A DNA stretch of 64,000 bases from Photorhabdus caribbeanensis (GTDB lineage: Bacteria > Pseudomonadota > Gammaproteobacteria > Enterobacterales > Enterobacteriaceae). The notes beneath the pieces were generated by a model that worked only from the letters and a program-made list of their open reading frames with translations, was not told the DNA's origin and searched no databases. Of this stretch, positions 1 through 8,680 are shown one piece after another (position 1 is the stretch's first letter; every line of letters begins with the position of its first letter). Position numbers and translations under genes: made by a program. The stretch covers positions 41,555-105,554 of the forward strand of contig NZ_RCWB01000018.1 in the NCBI RefSeq assembly GCF_018448885.1. The letters are read 5' to 3'.

Positions 1-2
1 TT

Positions 3-350
3 GCTAAATCAATAAGTGAGGCTGAATCATTCGGGTTAAGCGGGGAATCAGTTAGGCCGTTCATTATAATCCAGATGGATGCTGCAAAGGCGATTCAATA
101 TCGTTATCGAGCTGATTGGTTGTCAGTTCCTGAAAATGGTTGGCAACCGAAGTCGCTAGATGATGTTCGGATTAAAATTAGTGGGTTGAATGCGGAAATC
201 TTCCAACAAATTGCGATCTTACTCAAAGCCGGAGAGAAAATAAGCGCTTCTGACAAAGAAATGTTTATGAAGAATATTCAACAACATAACTTAAGAGATT
301 TAGATAAGCAGCAAATTTTCGCGGCGCTTGAGAAAGTAAAATTAAAATAA
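3..350 (+). CDS. Chorismate mutase, gamma class (AroQ type), C-terminal part
   Basis: The reading frame is open from the left edge, so the true start and any signal peptide lie outside the window; the first in-window ATG at 75 is internal. The visible part includes FIIIQMDAAKAIQYRYRADW, which resembles the helix of gamma-class (exported) chorismate mutases that carries active-site Gln, Lys and Arg residues. It continues LDDVR..ISGLNAEIFQQI, also typical of that family. The enzyme converts chorismate to prephenate, and gamma-class members usually act in the periplasm. Export cannot be checked here. Family assignment rests on recalled motif similarity, so an unrelated helical protein is possible but less likely. 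Confidence 0.7.
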   Translation, partial: AKSISEAESFGLSGESVRPFIIIQMDAAKAIQYRYRADWLSVPENGWQPKSLDDVRIKISGLNAEIFQQIAILLKAGEKISASDKEMFMKNIQQHNLRDLDKQQIFAALEKVKLK

Positions 351-840
351 ATCACAGTCCCTCGCTCTTTAGCAAGAAAAGGCGGTCTTTTTGAAGTGAG
401 CCTTTGGAACTAGATTTGCTTTACGTTTTTTCAAGCTACCAGTAATACGTACAGCAACAATCTGTTTCGGTATGCAGATAACCCTGCCCGATGCACGAGA
501 CACTGATAATGTTGTACAGGGCTTGATACCTCTCAGATTAAAGCGACCTTATAGTTTTTCGCTGAACGTCATATGTTAAAAGTAATCTCCTACGGGCGAA
601 CTTGCGCCTTATATCTTATTGATGGTAACTCCTCGGAAGTTAAATTTGACGTATACAGCGTAAAAGCCAGTGTGCTGACAAAACCGAACCTAAAGACTAA
701 GCTTTTTTCTTAACTCCTGCCTGTAATTGTGGCGATAATTTGTTTTTTAGGTTGACAAAATCGACATTATTCATGACATTCATGCATATTGGCATGACAA
801 AAAATCATTTTTGATTGTCATTATATTTAAGGGGTTGGTT
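351..840. other. Intergenic region upstream of the ATPase-protease operon
   Basis: This stretch of 490 bases has no convincing gene. A 46-codon frame at 573-713 opens with ATG but has no good ribosome site and no recognised family. The sequence TGAAGTGAGCC at 392-402 recurs in inverted orientation at 4367-4377, beyond the operon. Close to the operon start lie two direct copies of CATGACA (772-778 and 793-799) 21 bases apart, and an inverted pair CATGC/GCATG at 781-796. These could be operator sites for the ATPase's own helix-turn-helix, which is inference only. Confidence 0.5.
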
Positions 841-1947
841 ATGAATATCGTTGCTGAGGACATTGTTGCCCTCATAGAAGCGTCTTTGGATGCTAATTAT
901 ACAGAAGTTAGAAGTGTCAGTAATAGAATAGCTAAATCCATCAGTGCCGATGATATGGATGTTGCCAAAAAAATTAAATCTATAGTAAGACGTAAGGGAG
1001 TTCCACTTCGTAGTTCGGGATATAGTGATAGTTTACCTGTTGACCCTAAATCAAGAATGCCTCTAATTGAGGAGCACCAGTGGTCAGTGACCCCTATTTT
1101 TTTGGGCGAGTCTGAAAATATTACTTTTAATGCTTTTATTGAAAGTGTTAAGCATCAAAAGAAACTAATTGAAAATGGGTTATCAGGAAGATTGGGGTTA
1201 CTGTTATCAGGTCCACCGGGTACCGGTAAGACATTGATTGCTGGTCATGTTGCTTCTCAACTAAATAGGCCGTTATTCGTTGTCAGATTAGATTCAGTAA
1301 TATCATCATTATTGGGTGATACAGCTAAGAATTTAAGGCAAATTTTTGATTATGTACCTTCTAGAAATGGCATATTGTTATTAGATGAGGTTGATGCGGT
1401 TGCCAAGATACGTGATGATCGGCACGAAATAGGTGAGCTTAAACGTGTTGTGAATACTTTGATACAAGGTTTAGATTCACTGGATGATAGCGCAGTAGTC
1501 ATTGCGGCAACTAACCACGCAGATCTTTTAGACCCCGCGATTTGGCGACGTTTTCCATATAAAATTCGCTTTGGTATGCCAAACCTTGAAGTTAGGGAGT
1601 CTCTTTGGAATCATTTCCTGTTCCAAGACAAGGGCATATCAAAGGAGTTAAAAGCACTATCTATAATATCAGATGGATTAAGCGGAGCAGATATTGAAAC
1701 TATAGCAATAGCAGCGAGAAGACAGGCAATTTTGACTAATTCGGGTATTGATATTATAGCGGTCATTCAAGCAATAATTGAGGGTGATTCATATAACTCG
1801 ATTATACCTTACAGAGAAGGGTTAAGTTCGGATAATAAAAAAAGCATCGTTAATTTGCTTTCCGAAACTAAATTGTTTACTCAGGCTGAAATCGGTAGTT
1901 TTTTGAAACTAAGTAGACAGACAATTTCAAGCTATCTCAAGGAGTAG
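841..1947 (+). CDS. ietA: AAA+ ATPase of an IetAS-like system (IetA-type)
   Basis: This is an AAA+ ATPase of about 368 residues. From the ATG at 841, Walker A (GPPGTGKT) is at residues 124-131, Walker B (LLLDEVD) has Asp182-Glu183, a sensor-1 Asn is near 225 and an arginine pair (WRRF) near 236-237. The C-terminal 40 residues (TQAEIGSFLKLSRQTISSYL) look like a helix-turn-helix, suggesting DNA binding. I prefer 841 over an upstream start at 811 because GGGG precedes it and it opens a typical N-terminus. The stop lies five bases before a subtilisin-like protease gene, whose ribosome site overlaps this gene's end. AAA+ ATPase plus S8 protease is the composition of IetAS, described as a plasmid toxin-antitoxin-like pair in Agrobacterium and as an anti-phage system. 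Function here is by analogy. Confidence 0.8.
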   Translation: MNIVAEDIVALIEASLDANYTEVRSVSNRIAKSISADDMDVAKKIKSIVRRKGVPLRSSGYSDSLPVDPKSRMPLIEEHQWSVTPIFLGESENITFNAFIESVKHQKKLIENGLSGRLGLLLSGPPGTGKTLIAGHVASQLNRPLFVVRLDSVISSLLGDTAKNLRQIFDYVPSRNGILLLDEVDAVAKIRDDRHEIGELKRVVNTLIQGLDSLDDSAVVIAATNHADLLDPAIWRRFPYKIRFGMPNLEVRESLWNHFLFQDKGISKELKALSIISDGLSGADIETIAIAARRQAILTNSGIDIIAVIQAIIEGDSYNSIIPYREGLSSDNKKSIVNLLSETKLFTQAEIGSFLKLSRQTISSYLKE

Positions 1948-1952
1948 GAATT

Positions 1953-4187
1953 ATGGCTGAGGGTGTTAGAAGTCCTTTATTAAATCCTGTACTATCTTTT
2001 TTAGATAAGCCAGTTCCCAATACAGTGAGTGGTGGCGGAAAAAACTCTAAAGATATAATTTGGGCGCGATTAGATGCTCAGAAAAAGAAGCTATCGAAAG
2101 AGCTTAGACACATTAGCGAAGATGATGGTATTGTTTCCCATTCAGGTAAAATTCATCTATTAGCTAAAATGTTTGATGATTCTCTTGCACCATCTTGGAT
2201 CCCTGATGATTTATTTGAAACAGATGATTTAACAAGAATAGTTGCTCCGGCTTTTGATGGATACCTAGTCGAAATATCAGGTTCTAAAATCTCTAGTTTG
2301 ATTGAGAAAATAGAAAGAGCGAAAAATGGTCGAATTAAAGTCGATATTTCTCGTCTTGAAAGTATTATTGGTTTTGATAAAAATCAAGTATTAAGAGGAA
2401 GAAAGGCAAAAGCTATTTTTGAAGCGTTCGATGATGTAGAAAAGCAGTTCAATGTTTGGGTTTTACCATTCCATGATAAAAAAGCAAGAGTATCTGTTAA
2501 GAAAGAACTTGAAGAGTTTGCTAATCAAAATATTATTGGTTTTGGTCATCCTAAATTTGATAATGTTTTTAAAAATGAAGAAACACAAAAAAAGGGAAAT
2601 AGATATTTTCCAAGAAAATTGGATGAGTATTTAATCGACGGAATATTATCATTTACCACAGTAATAAATAGTTTAGAGAATTTTAATAAGTTAATTAGCT
2701 CTGGTATTGTTTATAGAATTGAGCCGGTGCATCATGTTTCAGTAAAATCAGTGCCACCAGGTAGCGGTAAAGAACCAATACCTAATTTATCTAACTTGAA
2801 AAATATCCCAACAGTAGTAATTGTTGATGGTGGTTGCTCTGCTGTTTCTTATTTACCTTTTAATGTAATGAGTATTACTCCATTAGTAGATCAGCATGAT
2901 GCAGATTTAAAGCATGGTAATAAGGTTACTTCAGTAATTTGCCAAGGATCTGCGTGGAATAATAATCTCGCTTTACCTGAGTTGGAGTGCAAGTTTATTA
3001 GCGTTCAAGCAATTAATAAAAAAGGAGTCGCTATCCAACCAACAACCGAACAATTTATTAACTATCTTAGAGATGTTGCCAATGAGACAAATGGGGTATC
3101 TCAGATATGGAATCTTTCATTTAATGAGAGTGAGCCATATTATTCGAATGAGGAAATTAGTTATTTAGGGCATGAAGTTAATAGAATTGCCCGTGAGTTT
3201 AACATATTACCAATTATTTCAATCGGTAATGTAAGTGGATCAAATAGTATAAGATTGTGTCCCCCTGCCGATTGTGAATCTGCTTTAACTATAGCGGGAC
3301 GATGTGCGGATGAAAATGGTATGGCAACTACACCTTGCTCGATGAGCTTGCGAGGGCCTGCTCCAGCAGGGATGAAAAAGCCAGAACTATCTTGGTTTTC
3401 AACGTTACGAATGATTGGTGGGGTAATAGATACTGGAACTAGTTACAGTACGCCTCTTATTTCATCAATAGCAGCCCATGCGTTTAAAAATCTAAAAGAA
3501 CCTACTCCTGATTTAGTTAGAGCGTTGTTAATAAATAAAGCTGATAGGTGTGTACATGATTTGCGTCTAGGTTGGGGATCACCTTGGAAAGAAGGTAGTA
3601 ACCTTCCTTGGTATTGTGATGAAGGGACAGTAACTCTCGCTTGGAATAGTAAAATTCGTGCAGGATTTGCATATTATTGGAATGATATTTTTCTACCTAC
3701 TGAAATGTTGAAAGATGGAAAAATTAAAGGAGAAATAATATTAACAGCAATATTAAAACCCTTGGTTTCTGAACTGGGCGGCGAAAATTATTTTGCTACT
3801 AGGCTACAGTGCTCTTTGCAGAGCATTAGTAACGACGGTAAAGTAAAAAATCTTCTTGGTACTATGAAGGAATCTAAAGAAAAAGAACTTCGGTCTCGCC
3901 AAGAGTTAGCTAAATGGAGCCCGATAAGGCATCATGGCAAATCTTTTTCAGGAGTATCCGTTGATAATACGAAGTTAAGACTCTATGCTCGAATTTTTAC
4001 TCGTGATTTATATCAGTTTGATATGTCATCACACCATGAACTATCAGAACAAGAGGTATCATTTGTCTTAACTTTTAAAAGTCACGATAAAAATTCTGGT
4101 ATTTATAACTCAGTGAAACAACGTTTAGGACCAAAAGTTGAAGTTGGAATAATTGAGCAAGATATTGATATCGATAATACAATATAA
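1953..4187 (+). CDS. ietS: Subtilisin-like S8 serine protease of an IetAS-like system (IetS-type)
   Basis: The product is 744 residues. The first 280 or so have no recognised domain. A subtilase fold follows with Asp292 (VVIVDGG), His321 (KHGNKVTS), oxyanion Asn426 (SIGNVSG) and nucleophile Ser497 (GTSYSTP), so the catalytic triad is intact. A C-terminal extension of about 170 residues has no assigned role. There is no signal peptide or membrane segment, so it should act in the cytoplasm, unlike most subtilases. Its ribosome site AAGGAG overlaps the ATPase stop, which points to coupled translation. In IetAS systems the protease is the toxic part and the ATPase restrains or directs it. The gene is clearly AT-rich compared with the housekeeping genes, suggesting acquisition. 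Confidence 0.82.
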   Translation: MAEGVRSPLLNPVLSFLDKPVPNTVSGGGKNSKDIIWARLDAQKKKLSKELRHISEDDGIVSHSGKIHLLAKMFDDSLAPSWIPDDLFETDDLTRIVAPAFDGYLVEISGSKISSLIEKIERAKNGRIKVDISRLESIIGFDKNQVLRGRKAKAIFEAFDDVEKQFNVWVLPFHDKKARVSVKKELEEFANQNIIGFGHPKFDNVFKNEETQKKGNRYFPRKLDEYLIDGILSFTTVINSLENFNKLISSGIVYRIEPVHHVSVKSVPPGSGKEPIPNLSNLKNIPTVVIVDGGCSAVSYLPFNVMSITPLVDQHDADLKHGNKVTSVICQGSAWNNNLALPELECKFISVQAINKKGVAIQPTTEQFINYLRDVANETNGVSQIWNLSFNESEPYYSNEEISYLGHEVNRIAREFNILPIISIGNVSGSNSIRLCPPADCESALTIAGRCADENGMATTPCSMSLRGPAPAGMKKPELSWFSTLRMIGGVIDTGTSYSTPLISSIAAHAFKNLKEPTPDLVRALLINKADRCVHDLRLGWGSPWKEGSNLPWYCDEGTVTLAWNSKIRAGFAYYWNDIFLPTEMLKDGKIKGEIILTAILKPLVSELGGENYFATRLQCSLQSISNDGKVKNLLGTMKESKEKELRSRQELAKWSPIRHHGKSFSGVSVDNTKLRLYARIFTRDLYQFDMSSHHELSEQEVSFVLTFKSHDKNSGIYNSVKQRLGPKVEVGIIEQDIDIDNTI

Positions 4188-4201
4188 ATACATAGTATCC
4201 T

Positions 4202-4225
4202 CCTGTATTAGCTGCTTGATACAGG
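4202..4225. terminator. Possible terminator hairpin after the protease gene
   Basis: CCTGTAT and ATACAGG form a perfect seven-pair stem 15 bases after the protease stop. The nearest run of T (TTTTTT) lies about a dozen bases downstream, so a classical intrinsic terminator is uncertain. Confidence 0.4.
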
Positions 4226-4337
4226 GGCGAATTAGAGATTTTTTATCTATCTATCATATCTATGTAAATTAACTGTTAGTAACGTGTCAATCCTCGCAGA
4301 TGAGAGGCTTTTTCATTTCTATGCCGCTTAAAAAATT

Positions 4338-4383
4338 GAAGTGAACACTAGAAGTTGGATTTAAGGGGCTCACTTCACTTTTT
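4338..4383. terminator. Hairpin with T-run between the protease and symporter genes
   Basis: TGAAGTGA (4338-4345) pairs with TCACTTCA (4370-4377) and is followed by CTTTTTT, so it could end plus-strand transcription of the ATPase-protease operon. The long loop (24 bases) is unusual. The right arm belongs to an 11-base sequence also found inverted at 392-402, so it may instead be the end of a mobile element. Confidence 0.45.
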
Positions 4384-4412
4384 TGCGGTAGTCTCAATTG
4401 GTGGGAGATTGA

Positions 4413-6044
4413 CTACCAGAAAACAACGTACAATACAGCCAGAATGATCATAATGGCATAAGACGCAATGTTAAAACTGCGGTCGGTAGCAAACATAGAT
4501 GAAACTAATACAATGCCTTTGGGATCATCGTCATTAGCTGATGTACTTAAACTCGTGAATGCAATAACGATCAGCGTAAAGAGTAATGTGTAGAGCATTT
4601 GATCCATAAATGGCATCGAAAATGGCATAAATTTCAGAAATAAGGCAAAAGGTATCGATAAAACCACACCAATTATCGCCCCTTTACTGGTTGTTTTTTT
4701 CCAGAACAGGCCAAGTAAAAATACGGCTAAAATACCGGGGCTGACAAGACCGGTATATTCCTGAATATATTGGAATGCCTGGTTAATACCGCCAAGCATC
4801 GGCGCAACAAAACAGGCGATAATCAGGGCAATAATGGCAGAAATACGGCCAACATTAACCAGTTTGTAGTCGCTTGAATCAGGCGCAATATATTCCCTAT
4901 AAATGTCCATAGTGAAAATGGTGGCGGTCGAATTGAGCATTGACGCTAATGATGAAACGATAGCGGCTGCTAATGCGGCAAATACGATACCTTTAAAACC
5001 TACAGGTAGAAATTGGGTTAACCACGGATAAGCTTTATCTGCGTGCGTTGCATCAGGCATATTATTTAGCGCAAGATTGCCTAAACCTGCCATTAATTCC
5101 GGGGATGTTGTGATCACGTAAGCGGCAATGCCCGGCACAACAACCAAGAAAGGCAGAATAAGTTTCAGAAAAGCGGCGAAAACAATTCCTTTTTGCGCTT
5201 CTTGCACTGACTTGGCCGCAAGGGTACGTTGAATAATGTATTGGTTGAAGCCCCAATAATAGAGGTTAGCAACCCATAAACCGCCAATCAGTACAGCAAC
5301 ACCAGGCAAGTTTATGAATTGAGGATTACTTTTATCTAAAATCATTTCAAAGTGTCCTGGCGCTGCATCAACCATTTTTGTAAATCCGGCCATTATACCG
5401 TCACTACCGCCAATATAGCTGATGGCGATAAATGTTGTGAGCAATCCCCCTAATATCAGGAAAAACACTTGAATAACATCGGTCCAAACGATAGCCGAGA
5501 GGCCGCCGTAAATAGAATAAACCAGGGCAAAAATTGCCAGCCCAATAATGGAATAGATCAATGGAATATTCAGAATGGTTTCAAGTGCTAAACCACCCAA
5601 ATAAAGCACAGAGGTCAGATTGACGAAAATATAGAGTGAGATCCAAAACACCGCTAGAATGGCTTTTAAATTTTTATTAAACCGTTGTTCCACAAATTCG
5701 GGAATAGTATAAATGCCTTTCTCAATGAAAATAGGTAAGAAATATTTACCTACGATAATTAATGTAATTGCCGCCATCCATTCATAAGAAGCTATTGCTA
5801 AACCAATGGAATAACCGGAGCCGGACATGCCAATAAATTGCTCGGCAGAAATGTTTGCCGCGATCAGTGAGGCGCCTATTGTCCACCAGGGCAAAGATTT
5901 ACCTGCCAGGAAGTAATCTTCAGTGCTTTTGTCTGAGCCTTTCTTATTTCTGGATACCCAAAGCCCCACGCTGATGATAATGGCGACATAGAACATAAAT
6001 ACCAATATATCTACCAAGCCTAAACCGTGTTCTATCGTGGACAT
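4413..6044 (-). CDS. Sodium/sugar symporter, SSS family, probable galactose uptake
   Basis: This is a polytopic membrane protein of about 543 residues with roughly 14 hydrophobic segments, of the sodium:solute symporter (vSGLT-like) family. N-terminal features such as DYFLAGKSLPWW and ANISAEQFIGMSG are typical of that family. I place the start at 6044 (MSTIEHGLGL), where AGGAAAAG sits just upstream; an upstream in-frame start at 6119 would add 25 atypical residues and overlap an operator. It is divergent from galT-galK-galM and shares a promoter region with two gal operators, so galactose (or glucose/galactose) is the likely substrate. It may fill the role of GalP or Mgl in E. coli. Confidence 0.82.
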   Translation of the reverse strand: MSTIEHGLGLVDILVFMFYVAIIISVGLWVSRNKKGSDKSTEDYFLAGKSLPWWTIGASLIAANISAEQFIGMSGSGYSIGLAIASYEWMAAITLIIVGKYFLPIFIEKGIYTIPEFVEQRFNKNLKAILAVFWISLYIFVNLTSVLYLGGLALETILNIPLIYSIIGLAIFALVYSIYGGLSAIVWTDVIQVFFLILGGLLTTFIAISYIGGSDGIMAGFTKMVDAAPGHFEMILDKSNPQFINLPGVAVLIGGLWVANLYYWGFNQYIIQRTLAAKSVQEAQKGIVFAAFLKLILPFLVVVPGIAAYVITTSPELMAGLGNLALNNMPDATHADKAYPWLTQFLPVGFKGIVFAALAAAIVSSLASMLNSTATIFTMDIYREYIAPDSSDYKLVNVGRISAIIALIIACFVAPMLGGINQAFQYIQEYTGLVSPGILAVFLLGLFWKKTTSKGAIIGVVLSIPFALFLKFMPFSMPFMDQMLYTLLFTLIVIAFTSLSTSANDDDPKGIVLVSSMFATDRSFNIASYAIMIILAVLYVVFW

Positions 6045-6078
6045 GTTTCTTTTCCTGGCCAGTTTATTTGATACTAAA

Positions 6079-6094
6079 TTGTAAACGTTACCAT
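6079..6094. promoter_or_regulatory. GalR/GalS-type operator near the symporter gene
   Basis: TTGTAAACGTTACCAT is a near-palindrome of the LacI/GalR operator type. It lies 35 bases upstream of the symporter start, placed to repress that promoter. Paired with the site at 6281, about 200 bases away, it resembles the two-operator looping arrangement of the E. coli gal operon. Confidence 0.65.
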
Positions 6095-6280
6095 TTGATG
6101 GAGATGTAATCAGAATCACAAAATTGTTATTAAATATCGTATTTGTAATTTATCTTAATTCTTAATAATTTGTTTTAATTAATAGATTAAGTAAATTTAC
6201 TGTTAATTCTAACTCATGTTTGCAAAATATATCAAAGTTGAACACCTTATTTCTCTTTTAGGCTTATATTTAAACTTTTT

Positions 6281-6296
6281 GTGTAATCGTTTACAT
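6281..6296. promoter_or_regulatory. GalR/GalS-type operator upstream of galT
   Basis: GTGTAATCGTTTACAT fits the E. coli gal operator consensus (GTGnAAnCGnTTnCAn) at every fixed position. It is 120 bases before galT in the divergent promoter region. The stretch 6045-6415 contains no gene; besides the two operators I see only AT-rich sequence with no clear sigma-70 boxes. Confidence 0.75.
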
Positions 6297-6415
6297 TTGC
6301 GTGATTGGTATCTCAGATTAGTGTTAATGCCCGTTGTTAAACTGTGTCCGCCCGAGTGTTAATAAAGATTGCCACAGCCGGTGTTGAAAAGTATAGATTA
6401 AGGTAAGAGACTGCC

Positions 6416-7468
6416 ATGCCCAAAATTGCATTCAATCCTATTGAACATCCCCATCGTCGTTATAATCCGTTAACCGGGCAATGGGTTTTGGTCTCTCCCC
6501 ATCGGGTGAAACGGCCGTGGCATGGGCATGATGAGCAGCCATTGATGGACAATATCCCGAGCTATGATGAGCAATGTTTTCTTTGCCCATCAAATACACG
6601 TATTTCCGGTGATAAAAATCCTGCTTATCAAGGAACCTTTGTTTTTAATAATGATTTTTCGGCTTTAATGCCCGATTCACCTGATGTACCACCATTATGT
6701 CACCCACTATTTAAAGCACAGGGGGTGAGAGGATTAAGTCGCGTAATCTGTTTTTCTCCCGATCACAGTAAGACATTGCCAGAATTGCCGGTTAAACAAA
6801 TTCGTCAATTGATTGATACCTGGAATGAGCACATTGAAATACTGGGTAAGGAATATCTTTGGGTGCAAGTTTTTGAAAATAAAGGTGAAGCAATGGGCTG
6901 TTCTCAGCCTCATCCTCACGGGCAAATTTGGGCGAATAGTTTTCTGCCAAACGAAATTGAGCGTAAAGATAAACAACTGCGTGCTTATTACCAGGAACAG
7001 GGTTCCAATTTATTGATGGATTATGTTCAGGCTGAATTAGTTGATGGTAAACGGGTGGTGGTCGATACAATCCATTGGTTGGCGGTTGTGCCTTATTGGG
7101 CAGTATGGCCCTATGAAACCATGTTGTTACCTAAAATTCGTGTTCGTCGTATGAATGAATTAACGGATGAACAACGCGATGATTTGGCGGTCGCGCTTAA
7201 AAAACTCACCAGTCGTTATGACAACTTATTTCATAGCTCTTTTCCCTATTCGATGGGCTGGCATTTTGCTCCGTTCTTTGAACAAGGCACCGATATTGAA
7301 CATTGGCAACTGCATGCGCTTTTCTATCCGCCATTATTGCGATCGGCCACTGTGCGAAAATTTATGGTGGGCTATGAAATGTTTGCTGAAACACAACGTG
7401 ATTTAACGGCAGAGCAAGCAGCTCAGCTTTTGCGTGCTGTGAGCGATATACATTATAAAGAGCAATAA
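6416..7468 (+). CDS. galT: Galactose-1-phosphate uridylyltransferase
   Basis: GalT exchanges UMP between UDP-glucose and galactose-1-phosphate in the Leloir pathway. The 350-residue product matches E. coli GalT in length. It carries the HPHGQIW motif with nucleophile His168, and Cys54, Cys57, His117 and His166 as the probable zinc ligands. The start ATG follows a reasonable purine-rich site (AAGGTAAGAG). It is the first gene of galT-galK-galM. The family match is close along its whole length. The operon has no galE, so UDP-glucose epimerase must be encoded elsewhere. Confidence 0.97.
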   Translation: MPKIAFNPIEHPHRRYNPLTGQWVLVSPHRVKRPWHGHDEQPLMDNIPSYDEQCFLCPSNTRISGDKNPAYQGTFVFNNDFSALMPDSPDVPPLCHPLFKAQGVRGLSRVICFSPDHSKTLPELPVKQIRQLIDTWNEHIEILGKEYLWVQVFENKGEAMGCSQPHPHGQIWANSFLPNEIERKDKQLRAYYQEQGSNLLMDYVQAELVDGKRVVVDTIHWLAVVPYWAVWPYETMLLPKIRVRRMNELTDEQRDDLAVALKKLTSRYDNLFHSSFPYSMGWHFAPFFEQGTDIEHWQLHALFYPPLLRSATVRKFMVGYEMFAETQRDLTAEQAAQLLRAVSDIHYKEQ

Positions 7469-7511
7469 TGCTCATTATCGAGTGGCTGATACCATATTTG
7501 AGAGTAATGTG

Positions 7512-8672
7512 ATGAAAACTCTAATTAATCGCGTTAAAGATGTTTTTGATTTAGTATTTCATTATGTGCCGACACATATTATTCAAGCGCCAGGTCGGGT
7601 TAATTTGATTGGAGAGCACACTGATTATAATGATGGCTTTGTATTGCCATGTGCTATTAATTACCAAATTATGGTTGCGGCGGCGAAACGAAAAGATAAT
7701 ATTATCCGTGTTGTTTCGGTCGATTATGGTAATCAATTAGACGAATTTGATATTAGCCAATCTATTGCATTTCACGAAAGTAAAATGTGGGCCAATTATA
7801 TTCGTGGTGTTGTAAAGTGTCTGCTTAGTCGTGGATATATATTTAACGGGGCAGATATTGTGGTAGCAGGTAATGTGCCACAAGGGGCGGGATTAAGTTC
7901 ATCGGCGGCACTGGAAACAGTTATTGGTCAAACAATTAAAAACCTTTACCACTTAGCTATTAGCCAAACGGAAATTGCATTAAATGGGCAGCAAGCTGAA
8001 AATGAATTTGTCGGTTGTCATTGTGGCATTATGGATCAATTAATTTCCGCGCAAGGTAAGAAAAATCATGCGTTATTAATTGATTGTCGTCATTTAACCG
8101 CGCAAGCTGTATCTATGCCGAAAGATATTGCAGTCATGATTATTAATTCAAATAAAAAACGGCAATTGGTTGGCAGTGAATATAATATCCGTCGGGCTCA
8201 ATGCGAACAAGCAGCGGCATTATTTGGGGTTAAGGCTTTGCGGGATGTGGCATTAGATGAATTTGAAAAATGGAGTGTTGAGCTTGATAGCATAGTGGCT
8301 AGACGTGCACGTCATGTAATCACAGAAAATGAACGTACACTTCTGGCAGCAAAAGCGTTGGCAGAGAGTGATATGCCATTAATCGCGGAACTTATGGCGC
8401 AATCACATCAGTCAATGCGCGATGATTTTGAAATTACCGTGCCTGAAATCGATACCTTGGTTGATATTGTGCAGCAAGCCATTGGTAAACAAGGAGGAGT
8501 GAGAATGACCGGTGGTGGGTTTGGTGGTTGTGTGGTGGCTTTAGTGCCACAAACTCTGGTTGATGTGGTTAAGGCTGCGGTAGAGCAACACTATTTTGCG
8601 TTGACAGGTCTGAAAGAGACTATTTATGTGTGTCAGGCTTCGGAAGGTGCAGGTTTGGTTGAAACATGGTAG
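7512..8672 (+). CDS. galK: Galactokinase
   Basis: GalK phosphorylates galactose with ATP. The N-terminal signature [16 protein letters not shown] and the GHMP-kinase glycine loop [16 protein letters not shown] are present, as is the C-terminal GGGFGG motif. I choose the ATG at 7512 (MKTLINRV), which gives 386 residues and aligns with E. coli GalK; a frame-consistent ATG at 7482 would add ten unrelated residues. GAGAG lies just upstream of 7512. It follows galT after 43 bases and ends against galM, indicating one operon. Confidence 0.96.
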   Translation: MKTLINRVKDVFDLVFHYVPTHIIQAPGRVNLIGEHTDYNDGFVLPCAINYQIMVAAAKRKDNIIRVVSVDYGNQLDEFDISQSIAFHESKMWANYIRGVVKCLLSRGYIFNGADIVVAGNVPQGAGLSSSAALETVIGQTIKNLYHLAISQTEIALNGQQAENEFVGCHCGIMDQLISAQGKKNHALLIDCRHLTAQAVSMPKDIAVMIINSNKKRQLVGSEYNIRRAQCEQAAALFGVKALRDVALDEFEKWSVELDSIVARRARHVITENERTLLAAKALAESDMPLIAELMAQSHQSMRDDFEITVPEIDTLVDIVQQAIGKQGGVRMTGGGFGGCVVALVPQTLVDVVKAAVEQHYFALTGLKETIYVCQASEGAGLVETW

Positions 8673-8680
8673 GCAATAAA

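Noticed and set aside
573..713. 46-codon frame upstream of the ATPase gene
   Set aside because: It has an ATG and a stop but no ribosome site, no family and no context. It may be a decayed fragment; too weak to call.
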